Positions 35,066 through 46,511 of a DNA stretch of 64,000 bases are shown here, in pieces. How positions within the stretch are numbered: the stretch's first letter is position 1; the number at the start of each line of letters is the position of its first letter. Under the pieces are notes generated by a model. The model saw only the letters and a list, made by a program, of their open reading frames with translations. It did not search any database and was not told where the DNA came from. Made by a program: the position numbers and the translations under genes. Source of the stretch: Onthophagus taurus (Eukaryota > Arthropoda > Insecta > Coleoptera > Scarabaeidae); the NCBI RefSeq assembly GCF_036711975.1, contig NC_091968.1, forward strand, positions 1,736,001-1,800,000, given 5' to 3'.

Positions 35066-35838
35066 GCAACACATACTGCTCCATCCGTGAAACACTACGC
35101 ATTAACAACTACATATTTACCGAGACTAAAGTTGAGATATACAAAAGCAATAATGATATATACTACGGAGTTGTGGGCAAACACCAAAGAGGTGCTGATT
35201 TTGAGACCAATCACTAGAAACACATCAGACAAGAAGCAAAGAAATTCACGTATATAAATAGATTGCTAAAATTGCTTATTTTCTGATATGTTTTCATTAC
35301 ATACAATGTACTTGAAACTTCAAACAACATAAATAATTTTTGTATCCAAATACGACGTATATAATATTGCCTCTTCTTTCATTTTCAACTGCTGATCTAG
35401 TAGAATCTGAATTTTCAGCTTTAGTTGGTACAAAAACTGAAAGAAGCAAAAATAGAAAGGAAAAGAAAAATAACTTGTTCAATAAATTTTATATTTTATT
35501 TAAAAACTCTAACTTATACAATAATCACAATATTTCATCGGGCTTTTTCGTTAACCCGATAAAATTCCACGACGGATTCAATAATTTAATAATTATTTTA
35601 CGAAACAACCTCGTAATTTAGTAAGCTCATATATGACTCTTACTTTTACTCCCTGAAATAAAAAAAAGTCATTTCCCCCCCAAAATAATCATTTACTTAT
35701 TTACAAAAAGATAATAACAACCACCAAGAAGATCCATTATTTACATTTTATACAAAAACTTTTTTTTTTCATTTTATATAATTTTTTTCTTAACCGTATA
35801 AATTTTTAATCTACATCTTCATTAGTAAGAAATTGATT
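35066..35838. other. 3' flank of the homeobox gene
   Basis: AT-rich; no other gene recognised. On the - strand several AATAAA-type signals occur near 35478-35515, some 330 bp past the homeobox stop. Confidence 0.4.
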
Positions 35839-36962
35839 TCAAGTATCTGTCCCGGAACTGTTTGTATCTTGTATATCAGCATTGGTATCATCCAGTAATA
35901 ATTGTTGTTGTTTTAACGCGGCCAGTCGTTGTTGGGTCAATTCCAAATGGTGTTTTCGCCATTTTATCCGTCGATTTTGGAACCAAACTTTAACTTGGGC
36001 TTCGGTTAATTGTAAGGTATGCGCTAAATATAACCTCTCGGGACCAACCATGTATTGTTGTCGTTCGAATTCCGCTTCTAATCGTTCTAATTGTTCCGGC
36101 GTGAAGATCGTTCTCACCCGTTTACTCTTACACGCTTTTTTATTGGATATTACGGAATTTGTTAAATGTTTTAATCCACGAACTAAAAAAACACAAAGAA
36201 AACAAATTATTTATGATATTTATTAAAAATTTTAATAACCCCTGATGATGATTTTATAAAAATCGAAACATGGGATTTAATCAAAGCTTACTTTGAGTGT
36301 TGATCATTTCTTTATGGTGGTTGTGAATGCGTGGTTATTAATAATTTTATTAATTTAAAAAAAAAAATAAGTGAGTTAGTAGATTGAGTTACAAACAACC
36401 TCACTAACCTTCATACAGAAATTCTAGTTACACTCAGCTTCCCAAGAACAATACGGCAGAAACAATAAACCAACCTCCTAACTACTTCATTCACTTTAAA
36501 TATGAAGATATACTCACCAGAATTACCGTGTCTATTTCCAGCGGTACTACAACCTCCAGTAACGTAATGCTGAAGACCCAAACCACCACTATTTCCTTGT
36601 CGAATCGTCGGTAATTGTAGCCTTGGACACCCCATCGACGAAGATCTTTCCCCAATATTTCCGGGATGATGATGATGATGAACACTTAAATTAACCACGT
36701 TCATATCTCCGTCTTTACCAAAATCACCGTCACCACCAACACTTCCACCTCCACCAGAACCAACAGCACCCGGTCCACCACCTCCACTATTATTTAAACC
36801 CAAAATTGCAGCTATTGTAAACGATTTATTCGTTGTAACTGTAGAGTTCTTCAATTCTTCTTCATTGCCCGCCGTTTGATCGGATTCTTGATTTTGATCG
36901 GCGTCCAATTGATGGTAACTTAAGAAATGCGATAGAGATTGAGTGTAATTGTAATGAAGCAT
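35839..36962 (-). CDS. Not-like (NOTO/CNOT-type) homeobox transcription factor
   Basis: Coding exons 36962-36518 and 36182-35839 join in phase (donor GGTGAGT, acceptor TTTTTTAG) to give 262 residues. Residues 48-54 (SFTIAAILGL context) form an eh1 motif, the Groucho co-repressor contact. A glycine-rich stretch and a run of five histidines follow. The homeodomain covers about residues 168-227: RTIFTPEQLERLEAEFERQQ, then the recognition helix QVKVWFQNRRIKW with Gln50 and Asn51. VGPERLYLAHTL between helices 1 and 2 suggests the Not group, related to Emx and Vax. It should be a nuclear repressor in development. The start is the first ATG of a frame that is closed just upstream. Subfamily naming is inference from the homeodomain only. 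Confidence 0.85.
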
Positions 36963-38467
36963 TGTAACCGATGCTTTTAAGGAAATAAAATTGTGAGCTT
37001 AATAATTTTGTACGCGGTTTTGAATTGTTGACTGGTTAGAACGCGAACGCGGTTTGGGATCCCCGCGTTGCAGTTCGGTTTGTTGGTGTGGCGTGGAGAT
37101 ATGAGGGGGCTCAAAGTGGAAACTCCGCCTTGCGTTCGCAGGAAGAGGAGGCGTGGTCACTAGCTTTTATTGGGGAGAAACTCCCCTCTCTCTCTCTCTC
37201 TATCACTCTCTCGATTCCAGCAGGAAAGGTGAAGTGGCTTTTGAAGTTTTTTTTGTGTTATTTTCGGGGGGCCTCATGGTAGCGATGGTAAACGAGAGGG
37301 TTTTCGGTTGGGCAGCGGTTCAATATTAACCTGTGTTATGATTTATTTTTATTCCTTCTTTAAATTTATCTAATGTAAGAAATCCCTAAATATTATTTTT
37401 AAACAATCTATGGTTCATAAATCATTTTATCAAGAAATTATTGTTGTTACCAAAACTATTTAGATTCTATTCTCCAAACTATCTAAACTATCATTACATC
37501 AACCCCCTTTTCAATCCTCCTCCTTCCACATTCTCCGTCTACCTCAATCGTTTAGAGCCACAAATCTCTTTACGTTCAATTGTGTCTGTGCCGTCTAATC
37601 GCGGTTCAACTGTTATTCCGCAACCTTCGCAATAAATTACCCCAATTACCCCTCCTCTTATCTCCGTCTTTCCCCCGATTCACCCCTTCGCGAAGGAAAT
37701 TAGCTTTTCCGGGGGCGATTTAATTAAGAATCCCAAATGGCGGTTTCCGTGAGCGCTTCCTCAACGTTTCCATCCTTCTCATTTCGAACTTTCTTCCTTT
37801 TCCTAGCACGTTGGGTGGAAACTCCGGTGGTGGGGGGATGAATCCACGACCGGAAGGGCGGTCGAGATCGACGGCGGCGTCGCTCAATTTTCCCCGGCCG
37901 AATACACTCTAATAACAACAACACCGGTCCGGAACTCTCAATGGCAGGAGATAATCATGCATCCCCCGTTCCGTGGGGGTGATAAGGGGGGAAACTCTCT
38001 CGGAAGCGCATCATCCCTTGCGGGCGATATGAGATATTGAATTCGGAGGCGGGGTTTTTAACTCATCCGGGGGAGCCGGGCGTGGTCTTAATACGAGGGT
38101 TGCACACAACATCTCCCCACCACGGGGGTGTACTCCAATCAGTGTTACCAACCGAACCGTCCACAGAATTGCCTACCCCCAGAGGATAATAATGTTTAGC
38201 GAACCGCCACGTATGTCAATAGATACAGGGGTTGGTTTGCCTTTTATTATTATTTTATTGGTTTTTTTTTTCGAGGGCAGAGTGGGGAAAAGGGTGTTTT
38301 TTTATGATTTCCCGGGTTATTGAGGAATTTTTTAATCGATGTAGCCTCAAACGATGTTATAAGGGAATTTTTGGGTTGCAACTATAAAAAGATTTTTTTA
38401 TTTTTTTACCAAACATCACATTATGTTACACGTGAGATAAAAGCATAATTTTATCTGTTTAATAATA
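36963..38467. promoter_or_regulatory. GC-richer 5' flank of the homeobox gene
   Basis: About 1.5 kb with no recognised transposon. GC-richer segments at 37030-37320 and 37640-38250 contrast with the surrounding DNA. A CT microsatellite lies at 37186-37212. Likely holds the promoter and nearby enhancers of the - strand homeobox gene. No clear TATA box seen. Assignment is by position. Confidence 0.45.
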
Positions 38468-38469
38468 TA

Positions 38470-39922
38470 CAGTGTGTCCCCAGATAGGTGAAACGACTCT
38501 TATAAAATGTAAATTTTTTTCGATATTAATTGTCTTGGTTAAAGACTAATTTTGAACATATTTTCAAATTAAAAAAAACTAGTGAGTGTTGACACTGAAG
38601 CGAAAACTTCTTGTGTGTCAGGTAAAGTACCTTTTCTGCTTACAGTATGGTACAATACTACTAAGAAATTGTATTCAGAATGAAAAGTTATGGCCATATG
38701 CAAATTTTCGGAATCATCACCCTATTTTGATAAAACCCATTGTTTATTATTTTCGTCAATAGTACTTTATTACATTTTTTTTTTTTTGAGATTCAGATTA
38801 TTCGGGAAAAATAAACAAACCGTTCTTAAAATGTTCACAAAAAATTAAGTGTGTTCGCCCACAAAAGAAAACAGTTAATCAGTTTCATCAGAATTACTTT
38901 TAGGGTGAATACTTGCTGTAAGAAATCTTTTGATTAAACGTCAAGAAGTCCTACTTTTAATTAAAGTATTAGGAAAATTTTCACTAAATAAAGCAATAAC
39001 CATATTTATCGGTTTTTCCCCGGTTCCATACACTGAGAGAAAAAGTGATGTATATACACCGAATTTCTTCGTTGTAACAATGAAAATAACGATAAAATCC
39101 GTCCGATGAAAAAGTACGTTGACACAATGAACATTTTGCACAAAAGGATGAACTCGTTCATTGATTAATGTAAATTTATTGCATGAATGAATAGCGTACA
39201 TTAGTTTATCAAATCACATTTTATTGAGTCAACAAAGTCGAACATTATAATTATGTGCAGGATTATCCTGCCAATGATACTACTTTATAGTATCGATTAA
39301 AAATGTTCATTGCTGCAATAACACCATACAATGTAATCATGTATGTACAGGTTTATCTTTCTAACGATGCTAGTTCACAGTATCAATTAAAACTGTTCAT
39401 TGAGCCAATAACATCATACGTTCTTATAATGTACGTATTAATCCTGCTAACGAAGCTACTTCATAAAATATTCCTTTATCCAATAAATATTGTTCATCAA
39501 CTACAAGAACACTGAATCACGTAAACTTTGTATTTAAAAAACACTTTAAGTTTACTAAATTACAGTTTGGCAGATTAACAGCAATTTTGTTTTTCCATGG
39601 CAGTCTTTGTTAGAAATAAAATTGTTTGATATGAATTTTTTCAAAGTAGGCCGATCATTCCGAAAATTTGCATATGGCCATAGTTTTTCATTCTGAACAA
39701 AACTTCTTAGTAACACTTTCACGTACTGTAAATAGAAAAGGTACTTTACCTGCCGTAAAAAAGTTTTACTTTTGCTGTCAAGACTGACTTGTTTTTTAAA
39801 AATTAATAATATGTTCAAAATTAGTCTTTAATCAAGCAGGGCTAAACCCCAAAAAATGACAATTAATATCGAAAAAAAATTCTCTTTTTTAAGAGTCGTT
39901 TCACCTATCCGGGGACACACTG
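38470..39922. mobile_element. Nonautonomous DNA element with about 235-bp inverted ends and internal tandem repeat
   Basis: The ends CAGTGTGTCCCC and GGGGACACACTG are flanked by TA (38468-38469, 39923-39924). The arms 38470-38705 and 39655-39922 are inverted copies including GGCCATATGCAAATTTTCGG. The middle holds about three diverged 90-bp units at 39225-39500, each with a word like AATAACACCATACA followed by a TATCGATTAAAA-like word. Confidence 0.8.
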
Positions 39923-39924
39923 TA

Positions 39925-40585
39925 TATACTAAATCTTCAAAACTAAACCCAAGCATTTGGTTTGAAACGTGTACGTTTGTAAACGAAATAATAGTTGGCA
40001 ACACTTCTGGTGATTGCAAAATCAAAATTAAACGTAAAATTTGTCTGTTATCAAATGGTGTTCGAAGTTATTAGTTTCTGAGTACAACAAACAAAACCAT
40101 CTTTTCTTTCCATCTACTTCTTATTATATATCTAGGTACTTCTTTTGAATTTGCCCTCTCCAGTCCCACTGCTGATTTACAAGCGTTGTCTGTTCATACA
40201 AATCGCAACAAATATTACTCCAACCTCTGAATTTTCTACAATATTTGCAGAACACAACTTTGTAAGAGCTGCTACTACCAATACTCCAACTACTACCATA
40301 TCTAGTAGTGCATCACAAAAACTGAAAATGGAAGGTATAAAAGATCCGAAGTAAATGCTCTTTACAGTATTCGCATAAGCTAATTGAAGTTGAAGATAGT
40401 AGAGTGGCAGCAATAAAACAATTAACCGAAGGGTTAAAACGCCATAACAAAATTCAGCATAAAGGAAATACAACCACGAGTCAGAGTCGTCATTGATTTC
40501 ATGTGGTACTTTAGACTTTGTTGAATCTCACTTTATCACAGTTCCAATAATACAAAAGCATCGACATATCTATCTGTCTATCATT
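39925..40585. other. Gene-free stretch
   Basis: Open frames here show no recognisable domain. Possibly degenerate transposon sequence. Confidence 0.3.
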
Positions 40586-40589
40586 CTCG

Positions 40590-42024
40590 TTGTTGCGGGG
40601 TCGTTCTAAATTCTTAATTGACTTAGATTATAAGCGCTATATTGATCGTGTGCAGTGTTCTATTGAGTCGGATCCTAAGCGGTTTTGGTCTTATATAAAA
40701 CGGCGCTGGCACCCGGCAAGGGTCTTGGATCAGATGGTACTCCTTCGGTCCTTATTATTAACTGCGCTGCTTCTCTTTCCATTCCTCTTATGAAAATTTT
40801 TAATTTATCCATCACTACTGTAGTCTTTCCCTTGACGTGGAAATCCGCGAATATTGTACCAGTCTACAAATTTGGTGACCGACACCTGGCCAAGAACTAC
40901 CGTTCACTTTCTATTTTGCCCTTATTTGGAAAGGTATTTGAAAGCTTCATGTATTCGAGACTATTTTTCAGTTGAAAAATACTATTAATGTAAATCAAGA
41001 CGGTTTTTATCCTTGCCGCTCAATCGAGACGAACATGTTCGAGTATGTTGACTTCCTGTATTCTTCCATGGACAACAACGTCCAGGTAGACGAGGTACTT
41101 TAGCAAAATATTTGACAAGATCATAACTTGTTATGCGGTAAGTTGTATCGCGCTGGTGTTACTGGGTATTTGCTGGACTTATTTACCTCTGACGTCTTGG
41201 AACGAACTCATGTCGCGCGATTTGATGGATTTTGTTCATATGCCTTGTCAATCTCTTCTGGTGTACCTCAGGGCAGCCATCTGAGGCCTCTGTTGTTCCT
41301 TCTTTACATTAGCGACATCTTCGGCTCCTTCTCCCATTGCCGCTGTCTCATGTATGCTGACCACCTTAAATTGTTTCTCCTTATTTATATTAACTTGTCG
41401 ATCTTTTCTGTTCTGATAACTGTCTTGTTTTAAATATCTCTAAATGTGTAACTATAACGTTTACTAAAAAACAGAATCATATCTTTTATAATTATACACT
41501 TGGCAATAACGTCCTAAAGAGCAACTCATCTGTTCGAGATCTTGGTATCATCCTTGATCAAAAGCTATCTTTTGGTCTTCATATTGATGGAGTGGTGAAC
41601 AATGCATATAGGACGTTTGGTTTTGTAATGCGTTCTTGTGACGATTTTACAAATCCGCATACGATCATCAGTATTTATAATGCTTTTATTTACAGCATCT
41701 TAAACTTTGATAATTAATACTGGGAATTCCAGACACAATTATTGTGTCTGGAATTCCCAGTATTCTTGCTATATCGACAGACTTGAGAGGATTCAGATGA
41801 AATTCTTAAAGTTTCTTTTTTATAAATCGCATCATGTTTACGAAGACTATAACACTGCATGTGGAAAGTATCGTTTACTCACCCTCCGTCAGCGGAGACT
41901 ACTTGCGGATGCAATATTCTTCTATAGATTACTCAGCGGTCTCTGCGATTCTCCTTACCTTCTATCTCGTGCTATCTCGTGTCGATTTGACAATATAACC
42001 TCAAAAAATCTTTTATCTTTGTAA
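40590..42024 (+). pseudogene. Non-LTR reverse transcriptase remnant (jockey-like)
   Basis: Reverse transcriptase in several frames: SDPKRFWSYIKRR (40660), LIINCAASLSIPLMKIFNLS and TWKSANIVPVYKFGDR (40757-40880), NYRSLSILPLFGKVFE, ISSGVPQGSHLRPLLFLLYISD (41250-41320) and the catalytic-box remnant LMYADHLKLF. The C-terminal part VWNSQYSCYIDRLERIQMKF and the RQRRLLADAIFFYRLLSG region run to 42024. Frameshifts and an inverted duplication at 41716-41764 break it. Confidence 0.85.
41716..41764. repeat. Perfect 49-bp palindrome inside the LINE
   Basis: Two 24-bp arms with a single T between them. The left arm begins AATACTGGGAATTCCAGACA and the right arm is its exact complement. The right arm is native LINE coding sequence (VWNSQY), so the left arm is an inverted copy that interrupts the frame after SILNFD. 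Confidence 0.95.
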
Positions 42025-42029
42025 GTTTA

Positions 42030-42600
42030 TAATATTTTGCTAATTGCTTGTAGACCTCCGCTGATGATCTCTACATAGAAACATGTCAGGTTAAATTAAA
42101 AGAATTTGAAAAATAAAACCAGTAGTAAAAACATTTTTGGATTTTATTCAATATTCCAAAATGTCACGAAATATTTTCAGAATAGCTTGGTATTAAAAAT
42201 CTGTTGGGCTGGTGTGTTAAGTGACTTGAATACAGTTTTATTAATCTCATCAATGGTGGATAAGCAAAATCGCCTACCAGGTGCTTTTCGGAGTATTAGT
42301 AATATTGTATGATTTTTAAGGTTTTTTCAATTTGAGCTGTAATCTTGTGAACTAGATTAATGTTGAATTCGAACTCCAAACAGGTGGTTCGAAATCACTA
42401 GTTTCTAACTATAAGTGCTTTTTGAAGCTTTTTGAATAGCTTCGACATGATAGGAAGTAATGATATTGGCGTGTATGTTTTTTTTTGTCATCAGGTGGTT
42501 CACCCGCTTTCGGCAGTTTGATGACTTATGCTATTTTTAAAAAAAACCTCGATGTAACGGATCAATACGGGGAACGCAGTATCTGGATACAACATTCGGA
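42030..42600. other. Gene-free stretch
   Basis: No gene recognised; AT-rich and probably transposon-derived. Confidence 0.3.
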
Positions 42601-42604
42601 AACC

Positions 42605-43068
42605 CGATACTTTCTAGTGCTAGGTCTAGTGTTAGTTCTAGTTTTACACTAGTTTTACACATCACTAGAACTAACACAAGACCTAGAACGCACGTCTCTC
42701 AAGATGGCTAAATCCGAATGTTTCTAGTTCTTGGTCTAGTGTTAAGTTCGAGTTGTGTACTAGCACAATCACTAGAACTAACACAAGACCTAAAACTAGA
42801 ACCATTCGGGTTTAGCCGTCTTGAGAGACGTGCAGCTAAATCCGAATGTTTCTAGTTTTAGGTCTCATGTTAGTTCTAATAATAGTAATAGGTAGCGCTA
42901 ATTACCATAACATATCACTATGTTGCATATTTTTATTGAACTAAAACTAGAACTAACACTAAAACTACTCCGAATGTTTCTACTTCTCGGTCTAGTGTTA
43001 GGTCGAGTTTTGCACTAGCACTAACACAAGACCTAGAACTCGAATCATTCGGGCTTAGCCGTTTTGCC
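42605..43068. repeat. CTAG-rich palindromic repeat, block 6
   Basis: Cores or half cores near 42685-42720, 42808-42850 and 43045-43065, with CTAG arms between. It includes the GCGCTAATTACCATAACATATC-type spacer also seen at 3780 and 60540. Confidence 0.85.
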
Positions 43069-43099
43069 TCAAAATATCAACGATATATTGGTAGCTGAG

Positions 43100-43262
43100 A
43101 ATTTTCAGGTGGAACTCATTTTTGAATATGTTTCTTCATACGCAGCATTAGTCCAGCCATAATTACTTTACATGTTTTACATTGAGCAGTCACTGATTTT
43201 TTGTTATTATCTTTAACGACATCAAAATATGATCAAATGGCATCTTTCTTCCTTCCCGTAGA
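43100..43262 (-). pseudogene. BED zinc-finger fragment of a hAT transposase
   Basis: Reads KKDAI then a stop where tryptophan is expected, SYFDVVKDNKKSVTAQCKTC, and LRMKKHIQK followed by TGA in place of the final cysteine codon. The spacing of Cys, Cys and His is that of a BED finger. Dead. 43272-43500 upstream has an open frame without a recognisable domain. Confidence 0.6.
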
Positions 43263-44283
43263 CAACATTGTTCAAAAAAAGAACACCACAGGCACAAAGT
43301 AACTTACAGTAGACGTTATTGCAATAGCCAACTTGCAATGCGAATTTATAAGTGGCCTATGGTTTCTCCAGGCCAATAGTTCCTCATTAAAATTGGTTTT
43401 CTTATTTCGGGGATTCACCGACACAGCCTCACGGCGGCGGCGCGACTTAGTTCGTAACAGCTGATCGCGACAGTTTAGTACAGAGTCGGACTTCAAATAA
43501 GGTATCTATTATATAGATCAAACATTTTCAATTAATATTATGTTTGAAAAAATATGATTTAAACTATGTTTTTTTTTAAGTTTTATTTGTTTAAAATATA
43601 AAAAAAACATGTGTTTTGTATAAAATTAAAAAATACATGTTTTTTTTCAACCCTGTTTACAAATAAACAATATTTAAAACTACAGTGAAATTCCCCTAAC
43701 TCGAATCACTAAGGGAGCGGAAGAAAACTTCGAGTTAGAGAAAAATTAGTAGAATTTCAACTCTAAAGAAAAAAAATAGAAATGTACTTGTTTAATAGGT
43801 ACGTATATTTAAAACAGAAACCTTAATACTATTGTAAGTAGAAAATTAATCAAGTTTTTTAAAGTAATCCGTAATTTTCTTTCGGCTTAAAGTGGACAAC
43901 CGCTCATTGTCGAAAAAATCTTCTATTAAATGTTAAGAATTATGAATATTATCTGGAACATTCTCTTTTGATAATACAAAGATTTCAAGCTTTCTAAGAG
44001 CTCCATCAAATGTAGGCATAGCGATAAGTATTTCATTTTCAAGATTATCATCACCCTCATCTGATTCTGAAGCAATAAAAACATTATGTTTGTTTTGGTT
44101 CAAGAGTCTGTAGTTTGTGAGCCAGAGTCTTTGTGGTTTGATTCTGTACTTAAAATTACTTACAGAGCGGATTAGAATATTTTATTCTTTGGTAAATTCG
44201 ACTTATAGAAGTAAAAGTTGCAGAAATTCCATAGTAGTTCAGTTCGAGTTACAGAGAAATTCGAGTTAGGGAAATTCGACTTA

Positions 44284-44950
44284 GGCTCGTTACTACCATG
44301 TTCTGGCTAAACTATCTAAGGGATAAGATAAATTTATCTAAAAGATGGTAGTAATGGAGAGATAAAAACACATTTGAAACCTAGTCAAACGCTTGAGCTT
44401 ACGAAACTTATTCGACTACCACTACTACCACTCATGGTTAAAGTCTCTGATAGCGTTATCTATCGGATAGCTTAAAAATTGGTTACTACCACTGTATTTA
44501 TCTTATAGATACCGCTATCCAAGAGATAACTTTTGAAATATCTGTAACCCGTGGATTGGGTGTCGGATAAGTTGCTATCTAAGGGATAACTGCGGATACC
44601 TAATCTCAAATAGAATTTATACTGACGTATAAAATTCGAGCGTTTTACTATTTCAGTTAAAATAAGGAAAGTAATATAAACTTAGATAAAATCATCATGG
44701 ATAATTTCTTCAACATTGGCGATGAAGAACAAATTTTTGGTGATTTTGGAAATGGATTACTATTGGGAGATGGTGGATACCAAAACAAGTAATAAAATTT
44801 AAAATATTATTATGATTTGTACATTTTTCAATTGCTGTAGGAATTATTTATTGGTACCACTCGAACAATCAAGGCGCGACGCAGAAAGGCTGTATAATGA
44901 AGCTCTATCTAGCGGTTAAATTTATCAAGAGGTAGTAAAAGTGGGACTTA
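44284..44950 (+). mobile_element. Harbinger-type element fragment
   Basis: It starts after TTA with GGCTCGTTACTACCATGTT, a relative of the MITE ends listed below. A transposase piece is readable at 44698-44922: MDNFFNIGDEEQIFGDFGNG, LLLGDGGYQN, and after a 71-bp GT-AG intron-like gap (44771-44841), YLLVPLEQSRRDAERLYNEA. GDGGY followed by a LL.P block is the Harbinger DDE signature. A 60-bp block with ACCTAGTCAAACGCTTGAGC is present at 44356 and again at 45233. Confidence 0.65.
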
Positions 44951-45226
44951 GGGCCGGTTGTACCAACTCCCGATAAATTTATCCGATAGATAAATTGGCG
45001 CACTTAGGTCCATTACTACCATCTTTTAGTTAAATTTATCTTATAGATAAACACATGTACTAGCCAATCAGAACGCGTGAAATAGCCGTAACCATAGTAA
45101 TAATCCCTTAGATAGCTTAACCAGAAGATGGTAGTAACGAGCCTTAGCCAATGAGAGCGCTTAAAACCGTTGTATCCATGGTAATTATCCGTTAGATAGT
45201 TTATCGGGAGGTGGTACAACCGGCCC
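44951..45226. mobile_element. Harbinger-type MITE, outer copy
   Basis: 276 bp including the inner insertion. Ends GGGCCGGTTGTACCA and its complement, flanked by TTA (44948-44950, 45227-45229), the 3-bp duplication typical of PIF/Harbinger. Confidence 0.85.
45007..45143. mobile_element. Harbinger-type MITE nested in the previous one
   Basis: 137 bp. Ends GGTCCATTACTACCATCTT and the complement-like AAGATGGTAGTAACGAGCC, flanked by TTA (45004-45006, 45144-45146). Confidence 0.8.
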
Positions 45227-45292
45227 TTAAAGAGATAAAAATACATTTGAAACCTAGTCAAACGCTTGAGCTTACGAATATAATTCGACTTA

Positions 45293-45428
45293 GGCCCACT
45301 TTTACCACCTCCTGATAAATTTATCCGATAGATAAGTCCAGCTCTTAGCCAATGAGAGCGCTGAAAACCGCCGTAACCATGGTAACTATCCTCTAGATAG
45401 TTTATCAGGAGGATGGTAAAAGTGGGCC
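45293..45428. mobile_element. Harbinger-type MITE, third copy
   Basis: 136 bp. Ends GGCCCACTTTTACCA and its complement, flanked by TTA (45290-45292, 45429-45431). The interior shares GCCAATGAGAGCGCT with the outer copy. Confidence 0.85.
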
Positions 45429-45772
45429 TTAGAGGATAATTCGAGATATAGAAGTTCGAGTTAGGGAAATTTCACGGTATTTGAATAAAAAAAATTATGT
45501 AGATTTTGTCTACAAAAGATGTTTAGATACAAAACCTTTTAATTTAAATTTATTTTACTTTTATCCATAGATTCAGATTTTGCAATCAAAAACATAGGAT
45601 CAAAAAATGGTATCGTCATATGGTTTCTCCCTTCGCACAGAACAACTTTGATTTGGTTCATTTTTATGTAAAATGAACCGTTTTCGAGATAATCACTTGT
45701 CTCATGTTAAATGGACCACCCTGTATATGTATATCCATGTTTTTGAAAAATTAATTATAATTTTGAAGGTGT

Positions 45773-46163
45773 TGTTGCGAGTGTATAATTATAATTATGT
45801 TATTCTCCTCTCTTAATGTTATTCTTTTCTCTTAATGTTATTCTTTTCTCTTAATGTTATTCTTTTCTCTTTATTTTAAACTCAGTCATTTTCTTTTCTA
45901 TTAATTAACCAAAATTGTGTAACATGATTCTTTTCCTTACTTAGCAATATTGGTCGACAATCCTATCTTTCCTTTCTTTCTTTTATTCCTTGTCTCTATT
46001 TCGCAATTACGAATTTAGGTAATTTTAAGTTAGTTGTAAGCAAGTTGTTAATGTAATAAGAAGTAAGCACGTCAATAAACTGTGGAGCGTTAGTTCTGTC
46101 CATACTTTCAAAAAAAACCTCGTCAGCATCCCAAAATCTACGTTGGGTAAACCATCCCCAACA
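45773..46163 (+). repeat. 5' LTR
   Basis: 391 bp, TGTTG...CAACA. A 19-bp word (CTCTTAATGTTATTCTTTT) is repeated three times near 45800-45870. AATAAA at 46074-46079 can act as the polyadenylation signal. Confidence 0.95.
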
Positions 46164-46511
46164 TATTTTGGTGTCAGGTGTGGGGTGTGCAAAATATAAG
46201 AGGTGATACGAGGTATACTAATCAAACTCTTATTGGAGTGTGGAAAATTTGGTGGGACAACCTAAAGCAAGGAAAAGCGAAGGGTATCCGAGTACACCAA
46301 AAGGAGGACCAGAACTACGAGGGGACTCGTAAAAATCATCCACGTCATCATCAACGCCCAGGACGCATTATTACCGGAAGTTGCTGCCAACTCATCAACG
46401 ACGCCATCATCAGCGCCACCTAGCATAACTTCATCAATTCCAGCCATCATCAGCGCCGCCTACTGTGAACGTCAATACCGAGAGACGCGCGCAACACCAA
46501 CAGTAAGTCAA
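46164..46511 (+). other. Leader with primer-binding-site candidate
   Basis: Just past the LTR the leader reads TATTTTGGTGTCAGGTGTGG. A tRNA-primed site should begin with TGG, present at 46168. I could not match it to a particular tRNA. A splice donor for the env message would be expected in or near this leader. Confidence 0.5.

Larger units (their letters stand above)
43683..45477 (-). mobile_element. pogo/Tigger-like element invaded by Harbinger elements
   Basis: The ends CAGTGAAATTCCCCTAACTC and the complement of GAGTTAGGGAAATTTCACGG are flanked by TA (43681-43682, 45478-45479). On the - strand, 44110-43850, the translation shows an acidic segment with SESDEGDDNLENEI, then RKLEIFVLSKENVPDN and RKKITDYFKKL, the usual C-terminus of a Tigger-type transposase. 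The rest of the transposase is missing and the space from 44284 on is occupied by Harbinger-derived sequence. Confidence 0.7.

Noticed and set aside
36411..36517. Continuation of the first homeobox exon to the stop at 36411
   Set aside because: A strong donor (GGTGAGT) at 36518 joins in phase to the homeodomain exon; the read-through tail has no domain and is intronic.
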